Positions 44,989-53,224 of a stretch of DNA of 64,000 nt are shown piece by piece (position 1 is the stretch's first letter; each line of letters opens with the position of its first letter). The position numbers were made by a program, and so were the translations under genes. Source of the DNA: Deltaproteobacteria bacterium (GTDB lineage Bacteria > Desulfobacterota > Syntrophobacteria > Syntrophobacterales > Syntrophobacteraceae). The stretch spans positions 124,001 to 188,000 of the forward strand of contig JAAYVE010000059.1 in assembly GCA_012517315.1 (NCBI GenBank), given 5' to 3'. Below the pieces are notes generated by a model that was given only the letters and a program-made list of their open reading frames with translations, made no database searches and was not told where the DNA came from.

Positions 44989-46170
44989 CTACGAAGGAGT
45001 ATTCAAGAGGCTTCGGTAAAGTTTCTCCGTTTGCCTCACGGTCTCTTCCATGGGAAAGGCCTCTGCACGCTCTCTTGCCGCTTTTCCCATGACCCGCAGC
45101 ACTTCCCGCGGAAGCATCCTCTCAATCGCCCGCCGGATGGCGTCGACGGCTTGGGGGGATTCCACCACGAAACCCTCACGCCCCTGGCGGATGATCTCCG
45201 CCGCCCCGCACTGGGCCGTGGTGATAACGGGAAGGCCAGAGGCCATCGCCTCGAGGATCACGTTGGGAAAGGGGTCGTAAAGGGTTGGGAGCGCGAAGAT
45301 GTCGGCCCCGGCGTAGAAAGGAATCACCTCCTCCCGGGGACCGAAGAATTTCGTGCGCTCCATGATTCCCAATCGCCCAGCAATTCTTTCATAGGGGAGA
45401 GTCCTGCCTTTTCCCACAACCCAGAGGCGTGTGTCACCACGCACCGCAGCAAAGGCCCTCATGAGAGGTTCCAGCCCCTTGCGCTCAAACCCCGATCCCA
45501 CCAGCAGGACGACGAAAGTGGATTCTCCCGCCCCATTCTGCTTTCGCAGGATAGCCCTCATCGTCTTGCGGTTGGCGGGGTGAAAACGATCCAAATCCAC
45601 ACCGTTGTATATGACGTGGATGAACTCCTCCGGGATTTTGAACCTGGCGAGGATTTCCTTGCGCACCATCTGGGAGTTGACGATGACCGCCCTCAATCGC
45701 GGGTTCTCGAAAAGACGCCTTTCCAAGCGGCACATGTATCGATGAAAAGGGTTCAGATGAATGGAGAGCCGCCTTGCCCAGGTCAGTCCCTTGCACCGCA
45801 GTTCGAGCCAGCGCGCATGGACGCCGTCCCCCGCACGATAGATGTCCTGGGATAGGGTCCTTTCATTGGACTGGATGAGATCGAAACGTTTCCCCGTGAG
45901 GGCCCGGTCCACTTGCCACACGAAAAAAGCGTGGCGCACAAGAGAGGGCCAGGTCGGCCCTCCGACGGGGTGCACCGTGACTCCCGCGGGAGCCGTTTTT
46001 GTCCATTTCCTCGCGAAAATGTGCACATCGACCTCATCCCGGGCTAGAGCTCGAACGATGGCGTCGGTGAACCGTTCCGCCCCGCCGTAGGGGTCGTACT
46101 TGTAGCGGACGAAAGCAATACTGGTCTTAACGGGCGAAAGCAATACTGGTCTCCATGGCGGACCGCGCAT
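44989..46170 (-). CDS. WaaG-like GT4 glycosyltransferase, 5' end altered by a 25-bp duplication
   Basis: About 393 residues, GT-B fold. IAFVRYKYDPYGGAERF at the start resembles WaaG, the LPS core glucosyltransferase. VIYNGVDLDRFHP, VGSGFERKGLEPLM, and PTLYDPFPNVILEAMASGLPV (GT4 EX7E region) follow. The N terminus is odd: an in-frame ATG at 46156 reads TSIAFAR then stops, and the same bases recur 25 bp on, where they read TSIAFVRYKY. So the natural start frame is interrupted. Translation must begin at ATG 46170 (or 46194), adding a non-homologous leader. Confidence 0.85.
   Translation of the reverse strand: MRGPPWRPVLLSPVKTSIAFVRYKYDPYGGAERFTDAIVRALARDEVDVHIFARKWTKTAPAGVTVHPVGGPTWPSLVRHAFFVWQVDRALTGKRFDLIQSNERTLSQDIYRAGDGVHARWLELRCKGLTWARRLSIHLNPFHRYMCRLERRLFENPRLRAVIVNSQMVRKEILARFKIPEEFIHVIYNGVDLDRFHPANRKTMRAILRKQNGAGESTFVVLLVGSGFERKGLEPLMRAFAAVRGDTRLWVVGKGRTLPYERIAGRLGIMERTKFFGPREEVIPFYAGADIFALPTLYDPFPNVILEAMASGLPVITTAQCGAAEIIRQGREGFVVESPQAVDAIRRAIERMLPREVLRVMGKAARERAEAFPMEETVRQTEKLYRSLLNTPS
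46110..46152. repeat. 25-bp tandem duplication in a glycosyltransferase start
   Basis: The 18-bp sequence at 46110-46127 is repeated exactly at 46135-46152, offset 25 bp. Because 25 is not a multiple of 3, it shifts the frame between ATG 46156 and the conserved part of the gene. Removing one copy would restore METSIAFVRYKY. Confidence 0.9.
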
Positions 46171-46231
46171 CCCAATGTTGCTCGAACTTGACAAAAGGCC
46201 TGTTCAGACTCTTTTCAGGCATTCGATCGTG

Positions 46232-46253
46232 AAAAAAACATCCTCCCAGGATG
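46232..46253 (-). terminator. Intrinsic terminator, minus strand
   Basis: On the minus strand CATCCT-GGG-AGGATG (46253-46239) is followed by seven T (46238-46232). It would stop minus-strand transcripts arriving from the sulfotransferase/methyltransferase genes through cysC before the WaaG-like gene. Confidence 0.55.
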
Positions 46254-46302
46254 CTTTGATGACTTGTCAAGTAGCAGAACTTCCTGTTACAGGTCTACCA
46301 TG

Positions 46303-46335
46303 AAAGGGGCCTTAGGGCGTGAGGCCCCTTTTTTT
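46303..46335 (+). terminator. Strong intrinsic terminator, plus strand
   Basis: AAAGGGGCC (46303-46311) pairs with GGCCCCTTT (46323-46331) around an 11-nt loop, followed by T to 46335. It lies 157 nt before the cysC ATG with no plus-strand gene ending nearby. It may be a leader attenuator for cysC, the end of a small RNA, or an insulator. Confidence 0.75.
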
Positions 46336-46491
46336 CGAATGCAAGGGAAATCTGCCCCCTCCCGGGGAAATCTTCTATGGCGGAACTGCCGAAGGGTTGA
46401 CCGGTTCCATGAGGATAGGCAGGCAATACAGCGGGGTGTCGGCTCAGTTCGATCCCTTCCCATGAACATCCCGAGAAAGGTGAGTCCAGAG

Positions 46492-47142
46492 ATGAAAGCC
46501 GGCAATTCCAAGGGAAAGAATATCCGATGGCACAGCACCCATGTAGAGCGCCGGGAGCGGGAGCAACTTCTGAAACAGCGGGGTTGCACCATATGGTTCA
46601 CGGGACTTCCCGCGTCCGGGAAGAGCACAACCGCCTTCACGCTGGAACATGAACTCATCCGCAAGGGTTACCTGGCGTATGTTCTGGATGGAGACAATGT
46701 GCGCCACGGCCTCAACAGGAACCTGGGGTTTTCCATGGAAGACAGGGAGGAAAACATCCGGCGGATCGGGGAAGTGGCCAAGCTCTTCGCCGACGCAGGA
46801 GTCATCGTTTTGACGAGTTTCATCTCGCCTTACCGTAAGGACCGCGACTTGGCCAGAACACTCCACAATGACGCCGGACTTCCCTTCCTCGAAGTGTTCG
46901 TGGACACTCCGGTGGAAGTTTGTGAAACGCGTGACCCAAAAGGCCTCTACCGCAAGGCCCGCCAGGGAGAGATCAAAGGTTTCACCGGGGTGGACGATCC
47001 TTACGAACCGCCCCTCGCGCCGGAGATGGCCATTCGCACGCTGGACTGCTCTCCCGAACAATGTGCGGAACACATTCTCCGATACCTTGCAACGCATGGA
47101 CTCATCAAGCCCCACCTGAAAGTGGTGCCGGTCATGCAGTGA
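46492..47142 (+). CDS. cysC: Adenylylsulfate (APS) kinase
   Basis: 216 residues. P-loop GLPASGKST (38-46), DGDNVRHGLN (66-75), and FISPYRKDRD (110-119) are CysC signatures. It makes PAPS from APS and ATP. The start follows AAAGGTG; an ATG at 46462 is less well placed. No cysD/N/H genes are adjacent, so PAPS is more likely made here for the sulfotransferase encoded convergently at 47876-48772 than for assimilation. Confidence 0.95.
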   Translation: MKAGNSKGKNIRWHSTHVERREREQLLKQRGCTIWFTGLPASGKSTTAFTLEHELIRKGYLAYVLDGDNVRHGLNRNLGFSMEDREENIRRIGEVAKLFADAGVIVLTSFISPYRKDRDLARTLHNDAGLPFLEVFVDTPVEVCETRDPKGLYRKARQGEIKGFTGVDDPYEPPLAPEMAIRTLDCSPEQCAEHILRYLATHGLIKPHLKVVPVMQ

Positions 47143-47210
47143 GTTTCCTCACGTTTCCTTCCGGTCGTTGTCCATGCGGTTGGGAAGGCTGCCCGACCGC
47201 TCTTTCCCGA

Positions 47211-47879
47211 CTAGGACCGCCCGTCGGATTCGGTGCATGAGGGGCCGGCAGGCGGCTTTTCTCCTTCCATAAGGAGCGTCGGGGCAAAATCCACATCCAG
47301 ATATCGGTGGAGCACCACACCCAGCCGAATGCGCAGCCACCTTCTCAGTGCGGCGTCATTATACATTCTGTATGCCCGGAGATTCGTGAAACCCGCCATG
47401 AGCATCACCGCACCCAGTTCCTCGTACTTGTAAGGAGTCTTGTGAGTGATATCGCCGAAGTAGCGGTGGGGGTGGTACAGATTGGGGGTTCCCAACAGGA
47501 GGCAGCCCCCCGGTCTGAGGATTTCCCAAAGGCGCCTGAGAAGCGCCAGTCCCTCTTCCGGGGAGAGGTGTTCGATGAGTTCAAACATGAAGATGAAATC
47601 GAACTCCTCTGTGATCTCCTCCACGCTGTAGTAATCCTGCATGGTTTCCGTGTCCACGTCGCAACTCCGGTAGGTGACCCAGTGCAAACGTCCCTTGAGT
47701 TTCCTCTCGAACCGCCGATCCCCCGCCCCCACTTCGAGGATGCGGCATCCTTCCCGGATGTTGGGCAGGAGACGATCCAACTCCTTCTTCACCAGGGGAA
47801 CGTCCCAGATGGTGGGATAGGTTTTTCGAATCTCCTGCCTCAAGGCGTAGAGTCTGCTCCACTGTGCGCCGGCAATCAC
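47211..47879 (-). CDS. Class I SAM-dependent methyltransferase in glycan locus
   Basis: 222 residues starting at GTG 47879, which overlaps the sulfotransferase stop (GTGA) and has GGGGAG 7 nt upstream. Motif I RILEVGAGDRRFERKL, then CDVDTE, FDFIFMFELIEHLSPEEG and GGCLLLGTPN are the usual Methyltransf_11/23 blocks. As the last gene of the LPS series, it may methylate a sugar or the glycan end. The substrate is not known. Confidence 0.85.
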   Translation of the reverse strand: MIAGAQWSRLYALRQEIRKTYPTIWDVPLVKKELDRLLPNIREGCRILEVGAGDRRFERKLKGRLHWVTYRSCDVDTETMQDYYSVEEITEEFDFIFMFELIEHLSPEEGLALLRRLWEILRPGGCLLLGTPNLYHPHRYFGDITHKTPYKYEELGAVMLMAGFTNLRAYRMYNDAALRRWLRIRLGVVLHRYLDVDFAPTLLMEGEKPPAGPSCTESDGRS

Positions 47880-48772
47880 CTCGCGTCTCCCCTGAGCCAG
47901 GTGCTCAGATCCCGCTCCAGGAGTCTGCCGAGCAGTTCCACGTCGTGTGCATAGGCATCCATCAGCCGCATTCTGGTGTCTGAGGCCATGCGGGGAGTGG
48001 GTTTCAGGTTGAGGATCCTGAGCCATCCTTCAATGGTTTGAAGGAACCTGGAGGATTTCGGCGCGCCGGGTTCTCCAGGGATCAGACGACCTTCGTCGAG
48101 GGCCTTCTGAAGACCCCTGTGCCGAAATTCCACTCCCACGTTATGCTTCCTCATACTGGGCGTGAAGTCCTCCGCCACGGAAAGGAACCGGAACACACTG
48201 CGACAGGCTTCCAGCGGTCTGTCCGTGAAGGATTCGAAAAGGAGAACCAGCACCCGATCCTTTCCGAATGTCTCCAGGTATCGTGCCACCTGATGATGAT
48301 AGAGGCCCCTTTGGAAGTAGTAGAAATTGGCATGCCAGCTCTCGACGCAGGCCGCCCGAAAACGCCCGTCGGACATTCGCGACCGTTCCTTTTCCAGCGC
48401 CGATTCGAAAGAGAGGCTCTCTCCCCGCTTGCCGAGGCGTCGCATGTGTCGCCACAGGGCAAAGCACATGTCCACGGGATTTCTTAAGATCATCAGAATG
48501 CGGGCGTCGGGGAAAGCCTCCTTGATCCGCCCGGCGGCATGCGGTTCATAAAGGTAGCCGGTCGATGCCTCACCCACGGCCTTCGCTCCTGCGGCCTTGG
48601 AAAACAGGGAGAGATAGTCCTCGAAGGACCGGATGCCACCCGGCCAGTCCATGAAGTGGGAAGGCTCTTTCACCGGGGACATGAAGACCTGCGGATGCTG
48701 CCTCAGATAGTGGTAGAGGGAGGTGGTGCCGCTTTTTGCCGCTCCCACGATGAAAAAATTGGGGACGCTCAT
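47876..48772 (-). CDS. PAPS-dependent sulfotransferase
   Basis: 298 residues. The 5'-phosphosulfate loop GAAKSGTTSLY is at 10-20 and the 3'-phosphate motif RNPVDMCFALW at 97-107, as in heparan/NodH-type sulfotransferases. KEPSHF at 35-40 is also typical. It transfers sulfate from PAPS, probably to a sugar built by the neighbouring glycosyltransferases. cysC lies 1 kb away in convergent orientation. Start ATG with GAGAGG. Confidence 0.92.
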   Translation of the reverse strand: MSVPNFFIVGAAKSGTTSLYHYLRQHPQVFMSPVKEPSHFMDWPGGIRSFEDYLSLFSKAAGAKAVGEASTGYLYEPHAAGRIKEAFPDARILMILRNPVDMCFALWRHMRRLGKRGESLSFESALEKERSRMSDGRFRAACVESWHANFYYFQRGLYHHQVARYLETFGKDRVLVLLFESFTDRPLEACRSVFRFLSVAEDFTPSMRKHNVGVEFRHRGLQKALDEGRLIPGEPGAPKSSRFLQTIEGWLRILNLKPTPRMASDTRMRLMDAYAHDVELLGRLLERDLSTWLRGDAR

Positions 48773-48868
48773 TGCCTCTCAATTCTATGGTGATGGGTCG
48801 ACTGCATAGTGTCCAACTGCTCACAGCTCCCATTCCATGGGTCGCTCCCCGTTGCTTGAGGAGCAATA

Positions 48869-49891
48869 TCAAACGGAGCGCAGGAGATCGATCTTCCTTT
48901 TCGCGATGACATGCAAACTGAAGGCCGCATCCACCTTCGCTCGCCCGGCTTTTCCCATCTTTTCCCTCAATGCATGAGAGTTGAGGAGGAGGCGAATGGA
49001 ATCCAGCCATTCTGCATCGCTTTGAGGCAGGAACCCTTCCTTTCCGTCTTCCACCACTTCACTATTGGCGCCCACGGGCGAGCACACGGCGGGGATACCC
49101 GCCGCCATGTACTGAAGGGCCTTCAGGGCGCATTTTCCGCGTGTCCATTCGTTGTCCGTCAAGGGCATGAGACCCACGTCCATGTCCAGAATATCCCGGA
49201 CTTCCGTTTTTTGGGACCAGGGGCGGTTTTCTACGTGGACTCCCTCCATCGTGTATCGACCGTCGGACACCACGAGGAGTCTCAAGCCCTGGAATTCCCG
49301 GCTCAAAGTTGGAAGCACCGATGATAGGAGATCCAGGTAACGGTGGTTGACCGAGCTTCCAATCCAGCCGAGAACAGGTTCCCCGCAGCGTGGAACCTGC
49401 CGGGGGGAATACGAGGAAGTGTCGATGGCCGTTGGCAGGATCTCCGTGCGGGAAGCTCCCCACTCGGAGGAGAATTTCTTGAGATATCGGTTTCCGCAAA
49501 GCACCAGGTCCGCCTCCCGCATGACCGCCTTAAGGCGCGAATGCACCCTTCTCCGTGTCACAAGTGACCAATTACCCGCAGGCGATGTGAAAATGGCATC
49601 ATCGAGATCAAAGACGATTTTCTTTCCCAACCGGGCCATTTTTCGAATTGTTGGAGGGGCGAAAAGCCGTTTCTGAATGAAAAGCAAGTCGGCATTCCGC
49701 GCCTGGCGTATGACGGCATGATGCTCAAGAGAAGCTTGTACCCAGCGGCGGATGCCTCTGCCCGTCCTGGGAAGGGGCGGCAGTATCTGCACCTGGAACC
49801 CTGCCTGCTGTAAAAAGGGCACATACTGGTAAACACGGTAACGGCTGCTGGCCCCCTCTCTTCCTGCAATGGGAAAAAAAAGAATTTTCAT
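48869..49891 (-). CDS. GT4-like glycosyltransferase (B' type)
   Basis: 340 residues. Blocks include IVFDLDDAIFTSPAGN, GWIGSSVNHRYLDLL, DVGLMPLTDNEWTRGKCALKALQYMA and the C-terminal GxNSEVVEDGKEGFL. It shares these with the gene at 52214-53224 (LVFDLDDAV, GWLGTKGN, GLMPLEDNLWTRGK), so the two are paralogues. The donor and acceptor are unknown. Start ATG 49891 with GAGAGGA. 78 bp after the previous gene. Confidence 0.85.
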   Translation of the reverse strand: MKILFFPIAGREGASSRYRVYQYVPFLQQAGFQVQILPPLPRTGRGIRRWVQASLEHHAVIRQARNADLLFIQKRLFAPPTIRKMARLGKKIVFDLDDAIFTSPAGNWSLVTRRRVHSRLKAVMREADLVLCGNRYLKKFSSEWGASRTEILPTAIDTSSYSPRQVPRCGEPVLGWIGSSVNHRYLDLLSSVLPTLSREFQGLRLLVVSDGRYTMEGVHVENRPWSQKTEVRDILDMDVGLMPLTDNEWTRGKCALKALQYMAAGIPAVCSPVGANSEVVEDGKEGFLPQSDAEWLDSIRLLLNSHALREKMGKAGRAKVDAAFSLHVIAKRKIDLLRSV

Positions 49892-49969
49892 GGGGGTTCC
49901 TCTCGGCCCCTGACTCTTGCATGGCTGCCACAGCTGGGCAAGGGGCGAAACGGCATCAGCCCAGGCTTC

Positions 49970-51109
49970 CTATTGCACCCCCAAGGCGTAGTAGACCGAT
50001 TCCATGCGGTCCAGCATCAGGGAAGTGGTGTGCTCCGCCAACGCCCGTTCGTACCCCGCTTGGCCCATGAGGTGCCTCTTGTCCGTGTGATCCAGAAGAA
50101 ACACGATGGCATCCCTGATTGCCGCGGGATCCCTTGGCGGGACCAGGAGGCCCGTGACTCCGTCTTCTATCGCTTCCGGAATTCCTCCCACCCGCGTGCC
50201 CACTACGGCTTTTCCGGCCGCCATCGCCTGAAGCACGAACTGAGGGATCCCCTCGGAGGCGTAGGAGGAAAGGACGGCAATGTCAAACAACTGGATGATG
50301 CGCTCCATGTCATCCCGATGGCCGGTCAAGATGACATTTCCCTGCAACCCCAACTGGGCGGTCTTCCTTTCGATCACCCTGCGTCGCGGTCCTTCTCCGA
50401 CAATGACCAGGGTCACGGCGGGTCTTGTATCCACAACACCGCGGAAAGATTCGAGCAGCTCCAGGTGGCCTTTCCAGCTCCTCAGAACGGAAGCGATCCC
50501 AACGACCGCATGTTCTTCGGGGATGCCCAGTTCCCTGCGCACGTCCCGTGGATTCCCCCCCCGGAAGCGCTCCACGTCGATCCCCGTGGGCACGGAAAAG
50601 ACCCTGTCGGGTTTCACTCCCAACTCCTCGACGATCTGGTTCCGAATGAACTGCCCCGTCGTCACGATCCCGTGACACAGATGCCGGTAGAGGGCTTTCG
50701 TGAGGGGGCTGGTGTTCAGCTTGGAAGAGATGTGCCGCGACCTCAGGACCTTTACCCCGGTCAGCTTCCCAGCGATGGCCCCGATCCAGCTGTCCCGGGA
50801 GCTGTGCGTGTTCACAAGTGAGACCCTGTGCCGACGAATGATGACGACCAGCCGGACGACGGCCTGAATGAAATGAGGGGCGCCCATGGGAAGGGAAAAT
50901 GTCGGGATCCCGCAGGACGTTGCCCTTTCATGAATCGCGGTCCAGGGAGTCGTGACGAGCAAAACCCGATGATTGCGCTCCCGCATGCCCATCATCTCTC
51001 TGAGAATGCGGATTTCCTGTCCTCCCCAACCATTGGACGCCTCTGTGTGCAGAAGGGTGATCCGGCCCAAGCCGCTAGTCTCCTCGGAACCTTTGGGGGC
51101 GAGGCCCAT
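49970..51109 (-). CDS. GT4 glycosyltransferase (A' type)
   Basis: About 379 residues. It begins near LLHTEASNGWGGQEIRIL and has VPTGIDVERF, GVVGTRVGGIPEAIEDGVTGLLVPP-type C-terminal blocks of GT4. It resembles its upstream neighbour (ILHTESSMNLGGQELRIL), a paralogue. I start at ATG 51109, overlapping that gene by 35 bp; the frame begins 10 codons earlier. The sugar is unknown; the context suggests LPS core or outer glycan. Confidence 0.88.
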   Translation of the reverse strand: MGLAPKGSEETSGLGRITLLHTEASNGWGGQEIRILREMMGMRERNHRVLLVTTPWTAIHERATSCGIPTFSLPMGAPHFIQAVVRLVVIIRRHRVSLVNTHSSRDSWIGAIAGKLTGVKVLRSRHISSKLNTSPLTKALYRHLCHGIVTTGQFIRNQIVEELGVKPDRVFSVPTGIDVERFRGGNPRDVRRELGIPEEHAVVGIASVLRSWKGHLELLESFRGVVDTRPAVTLVIVGEGPRRRVIERKTAQLGLQGNVILTGHRDDMERIIQLFDIAVLSSYASEGIPQFVLQAMAAGKAVVGTRVGGIPEAIEDGVTGLLVPPRDPAAIRDAIVFLLDHTDKRHLMGQAGYERALAEHTTSLMLDRMESVYYALGVQ

Positions 51110-52217
51110 CACCCGCCGTCGGTGAAGCCCCCAAAACACTTTGATAGAGGTGGGCCATCCTTTCCAACCAGGCTTCCAGTCCGAATGCTGAAGTCACCAT
51201 TTCATGGCCTTTTTCCGCCAATCGCCTCATGATTCCCGGATCATCCAGAGCCCTCTCAATACATTGGGCAAGAGCCATGGGATTCCCGGGGGGCACCAGG
51301 AGAGCGGTTTCATCGTGGATCGCCGCTTCGTTCACTCCTCCCACATCGCTTGCAATGACGGGAATCTTCATGGCGTGGGCCTGAAGGATCGTCTGAGGAA
51401 CGCCTTCAGGAACCCGTGCGGGTAGAATCAGGAGGTTCAGATCAGCCATGATATGGGGAATATCCCGGCGGAATCCGGTCAGACGGATCCTTTCCTTGTG
51501 GTGGAATCCCGCAACCATGTCCTCCAGCTTCTTTCGCATCCACCCGTCACCCACGAGGGTGAAAAACGGGTGTGGGCGATGCTCCAAGACGAGTTCCGCC
51601 GAACGGAGAAACACGTCGGGCCCCTTATCACCCCGCAGGACGGAGATCATTCCCACCAGCGGCGTTTCTTCGGAGACCCCCAGCTCTTCTCGAAATTGAC
51701 CTTTTTCCACGCTGGGATGAAAGCGGCGCAGGTCAATGCCGGTCGGAATGCAAAGGATCTTTTCCGGAGGGACTCCCCTCTTGATCATCCCCTTGCCGAT
51801 GAACTCACTCGTGGTGACAACGGCGTCGCAGAGAGGGCCGTACACCAGGCGCCCGGCCCAATGGGAGCGTATAGGGTTGGCAACGTTTCTGGACCGAACG
51901 ACCTTTTTCCCGAGAATCCTGGCCGCAGTTCCTGCAGACCAGCCGTCTTTGGAGCCGTGGGTGCACACCAGGTCCAACCCCTCTTCGCGGATGATGCCCA
52001 GGAAGCGGATCACCGCAAAGGGATCCACGCTTCCCCTCATGGAAACCCGGAAGACTTTCAGTCCCCGCCGGTCCGCCTCGTCGGCGATGCGGCTCCCCGG
52101 TCTCGCCGCCAGGATTGAGCTGAATCCATATTCCTCAAGACCCTCGATTTCCGCGAGGATGCGCAGTTCCTGTCCTCCCAGGTTCATGGAAGATTCCGTG
52201 TGCAAAATGCGCTTCAC
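51075..52217 (-). CDS. GT4 glycosyltransferase (A type)
   Basis: 380 residues. GGQELRIL, IPTGIDLRRFHP, VLRGDKGPDVFL, and the donor-site region ARVPEGVPQTILQAHAM with VGGVNEAAIHDETALLVPPG define a GT4 enzyme. The start is GTG, overlapping the preceding stop by GTGA. It is a paralogue of the gene that follows, and both would act in the inner-membrane leaflet on lipid-linked glycan. Confidence 0.9.
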   Translation of the reverse strand: MKRILHTESSMNLGGQELRILAEIEGLEEYGFSSILAARPGSRIADEADRRGLKVFRVSMRGSVDPFAVIRFLGIIREEGLDLVCTHGSKDGWSAGTAARILGKKVVRSRNVANPIRSHWAGRLVYGPLCDAVVTTSEFIGKGMIKRGVPPEKILCIPTGIDLRRFHPSVEKGQFREELGVSEETPLVGMISVLRGDKGPDVFLRSAELVLEHRPHPFFTLVGDGWMRKKLEDMVAGFHHKERIRLTGFRRDIPHIMADLNLLILPARVPEGVPQTILQAHAMKIPVIASDVGGVNEAAIHDETALLVPPGNPMALAQCIERALDDPGIMRRLAEKGHEMVTSAFGLEAWLERMAHLYQSVLGASPTAGDGPRPQRFRGD

Positions 52218-53224
52218 AAAAATCGCTCCAGAAAGGTGGCGAGACGCCGGTTGTAGGCCTGCAGGCTGTAGATCGCTTCCACCTTTTCCCGCGCCGCCTC
52301 ACCCATTTTGCGGCGCAACTCCGGTGATCGGACGAGGCGGGTCAGGATTTCCACCCACTGCTCTTCGGTTTCCGCCAAAAAACCGGTTTTCCCGTGATCG
52401 ATGATTTCCCCGTTGATGCCCACGGGTGAAGCCACGGAAGCAGTTCCCGCGGCCATGTACTGGAGCAGCTTGTAGCCGCCTTTTCCACGGGTCCAGAGGT
52501 TGTCTTCCAAAGGCATGAGACCGATGTCAAAATTTTTAAGCATATCATTTTCACCCGTTTGATTCCAGGGTTCAAACAGGTGAGGGCATTGGAAGTGAAC
52601 AGGGTTTGCGTCGGACACTACTTTGAAGGTGGCCTCCGGGTTTCGGGTGAGGACAGTACTCAAGGCCCTTTCGATCAACCTCAGATGCACGAGGTTTCCC
52701 TTGGTTCCAAGCCAACCCAGTGTGACTCTGTCCAGGGCCTTCTCAAAGGTCTTGGGCCTCAGCAGGTCCGTATCCACAGGAGTGGGAAGAACGGTGACTC
52801 TTCCGGACCCTTCACGACCGCCAGTGAAGACCGCCCGGGCGAACTCCGCCAAGTACTCATTTCCGGCGATGACTCCTCGACAGCTTTTCACCGTTCGGAC
52901 GAATCGCTGAAAATACTTGCCCTGGACCGGTTCGCCCCTTTCCACCTCGTGAAACATGACCGCGTCGTCCAAATCGAAAACCAGATTCGGATTGGTGAGG
53001 CAGAAAAATCGAAGTTGGCAGCGGTTCAGGAGCTTCTTTTGCAAAACGACCAGGTCGGCCCGTCTCACAACAGGCAACAGGGCCATCCGCCCGGGAAAAG
53101 AGAGGGGAATGGGGATGGCGTCCACCGTGTGCCCTCGGGAACGCAGCGAGTCGAGGCTGCACAGGATGCGCTTTTTGGAGCTGGGCTTGTGGAAGCCCAG
53201 TATGAGGAAAAGAATCGAAGCCAT
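52214..53224 (-). CDS. GT4-like glycosyltransferase (B type)
   Basis: 336 residues. LVFDLDDAVMFHE, LGWLGTKGNLVHLRL, FDIGLMPLEDNLWTRGKGGY and VGINGEIIDHGKTGFLAE are shared with the gene at 48869. Start ATG 53224 overlaps the previous stop by one base (TAATG) and the stop overlaps the next GTG start, so it is tightly coupled. The substrate is unknown. Confidence 0.85.
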   Translation of the reverse strand: MASILFLILGFHKPSSKKRILCSLDSLRSRGHTVDAIPIPLSFPGRMALLPVVRRADLVVLQKKLLNRCQLRFFCLTNPNLVFDLDDAVMFHEVERGEPVQGKYFQRFVRTVKSCRGVIAGNEYLAEFARAVFTGGREGSGRVTVLPTPVDTDLLRPKTFEKALDRVTLGWLGTKGNLVHLRLIERALSTVLTRNPEATFKVVSDANPVHFQCPHLFEPWNQTGENDMLKNFDIGLMPLEDNLWTRGKGGYKLLQYMAAGTASVASPVGINGEIIDHGKTGFLAETEEQWVEILTRLVRSPELRRKMGEAAREKVEAIYSLQAYNRRLATFLERFL

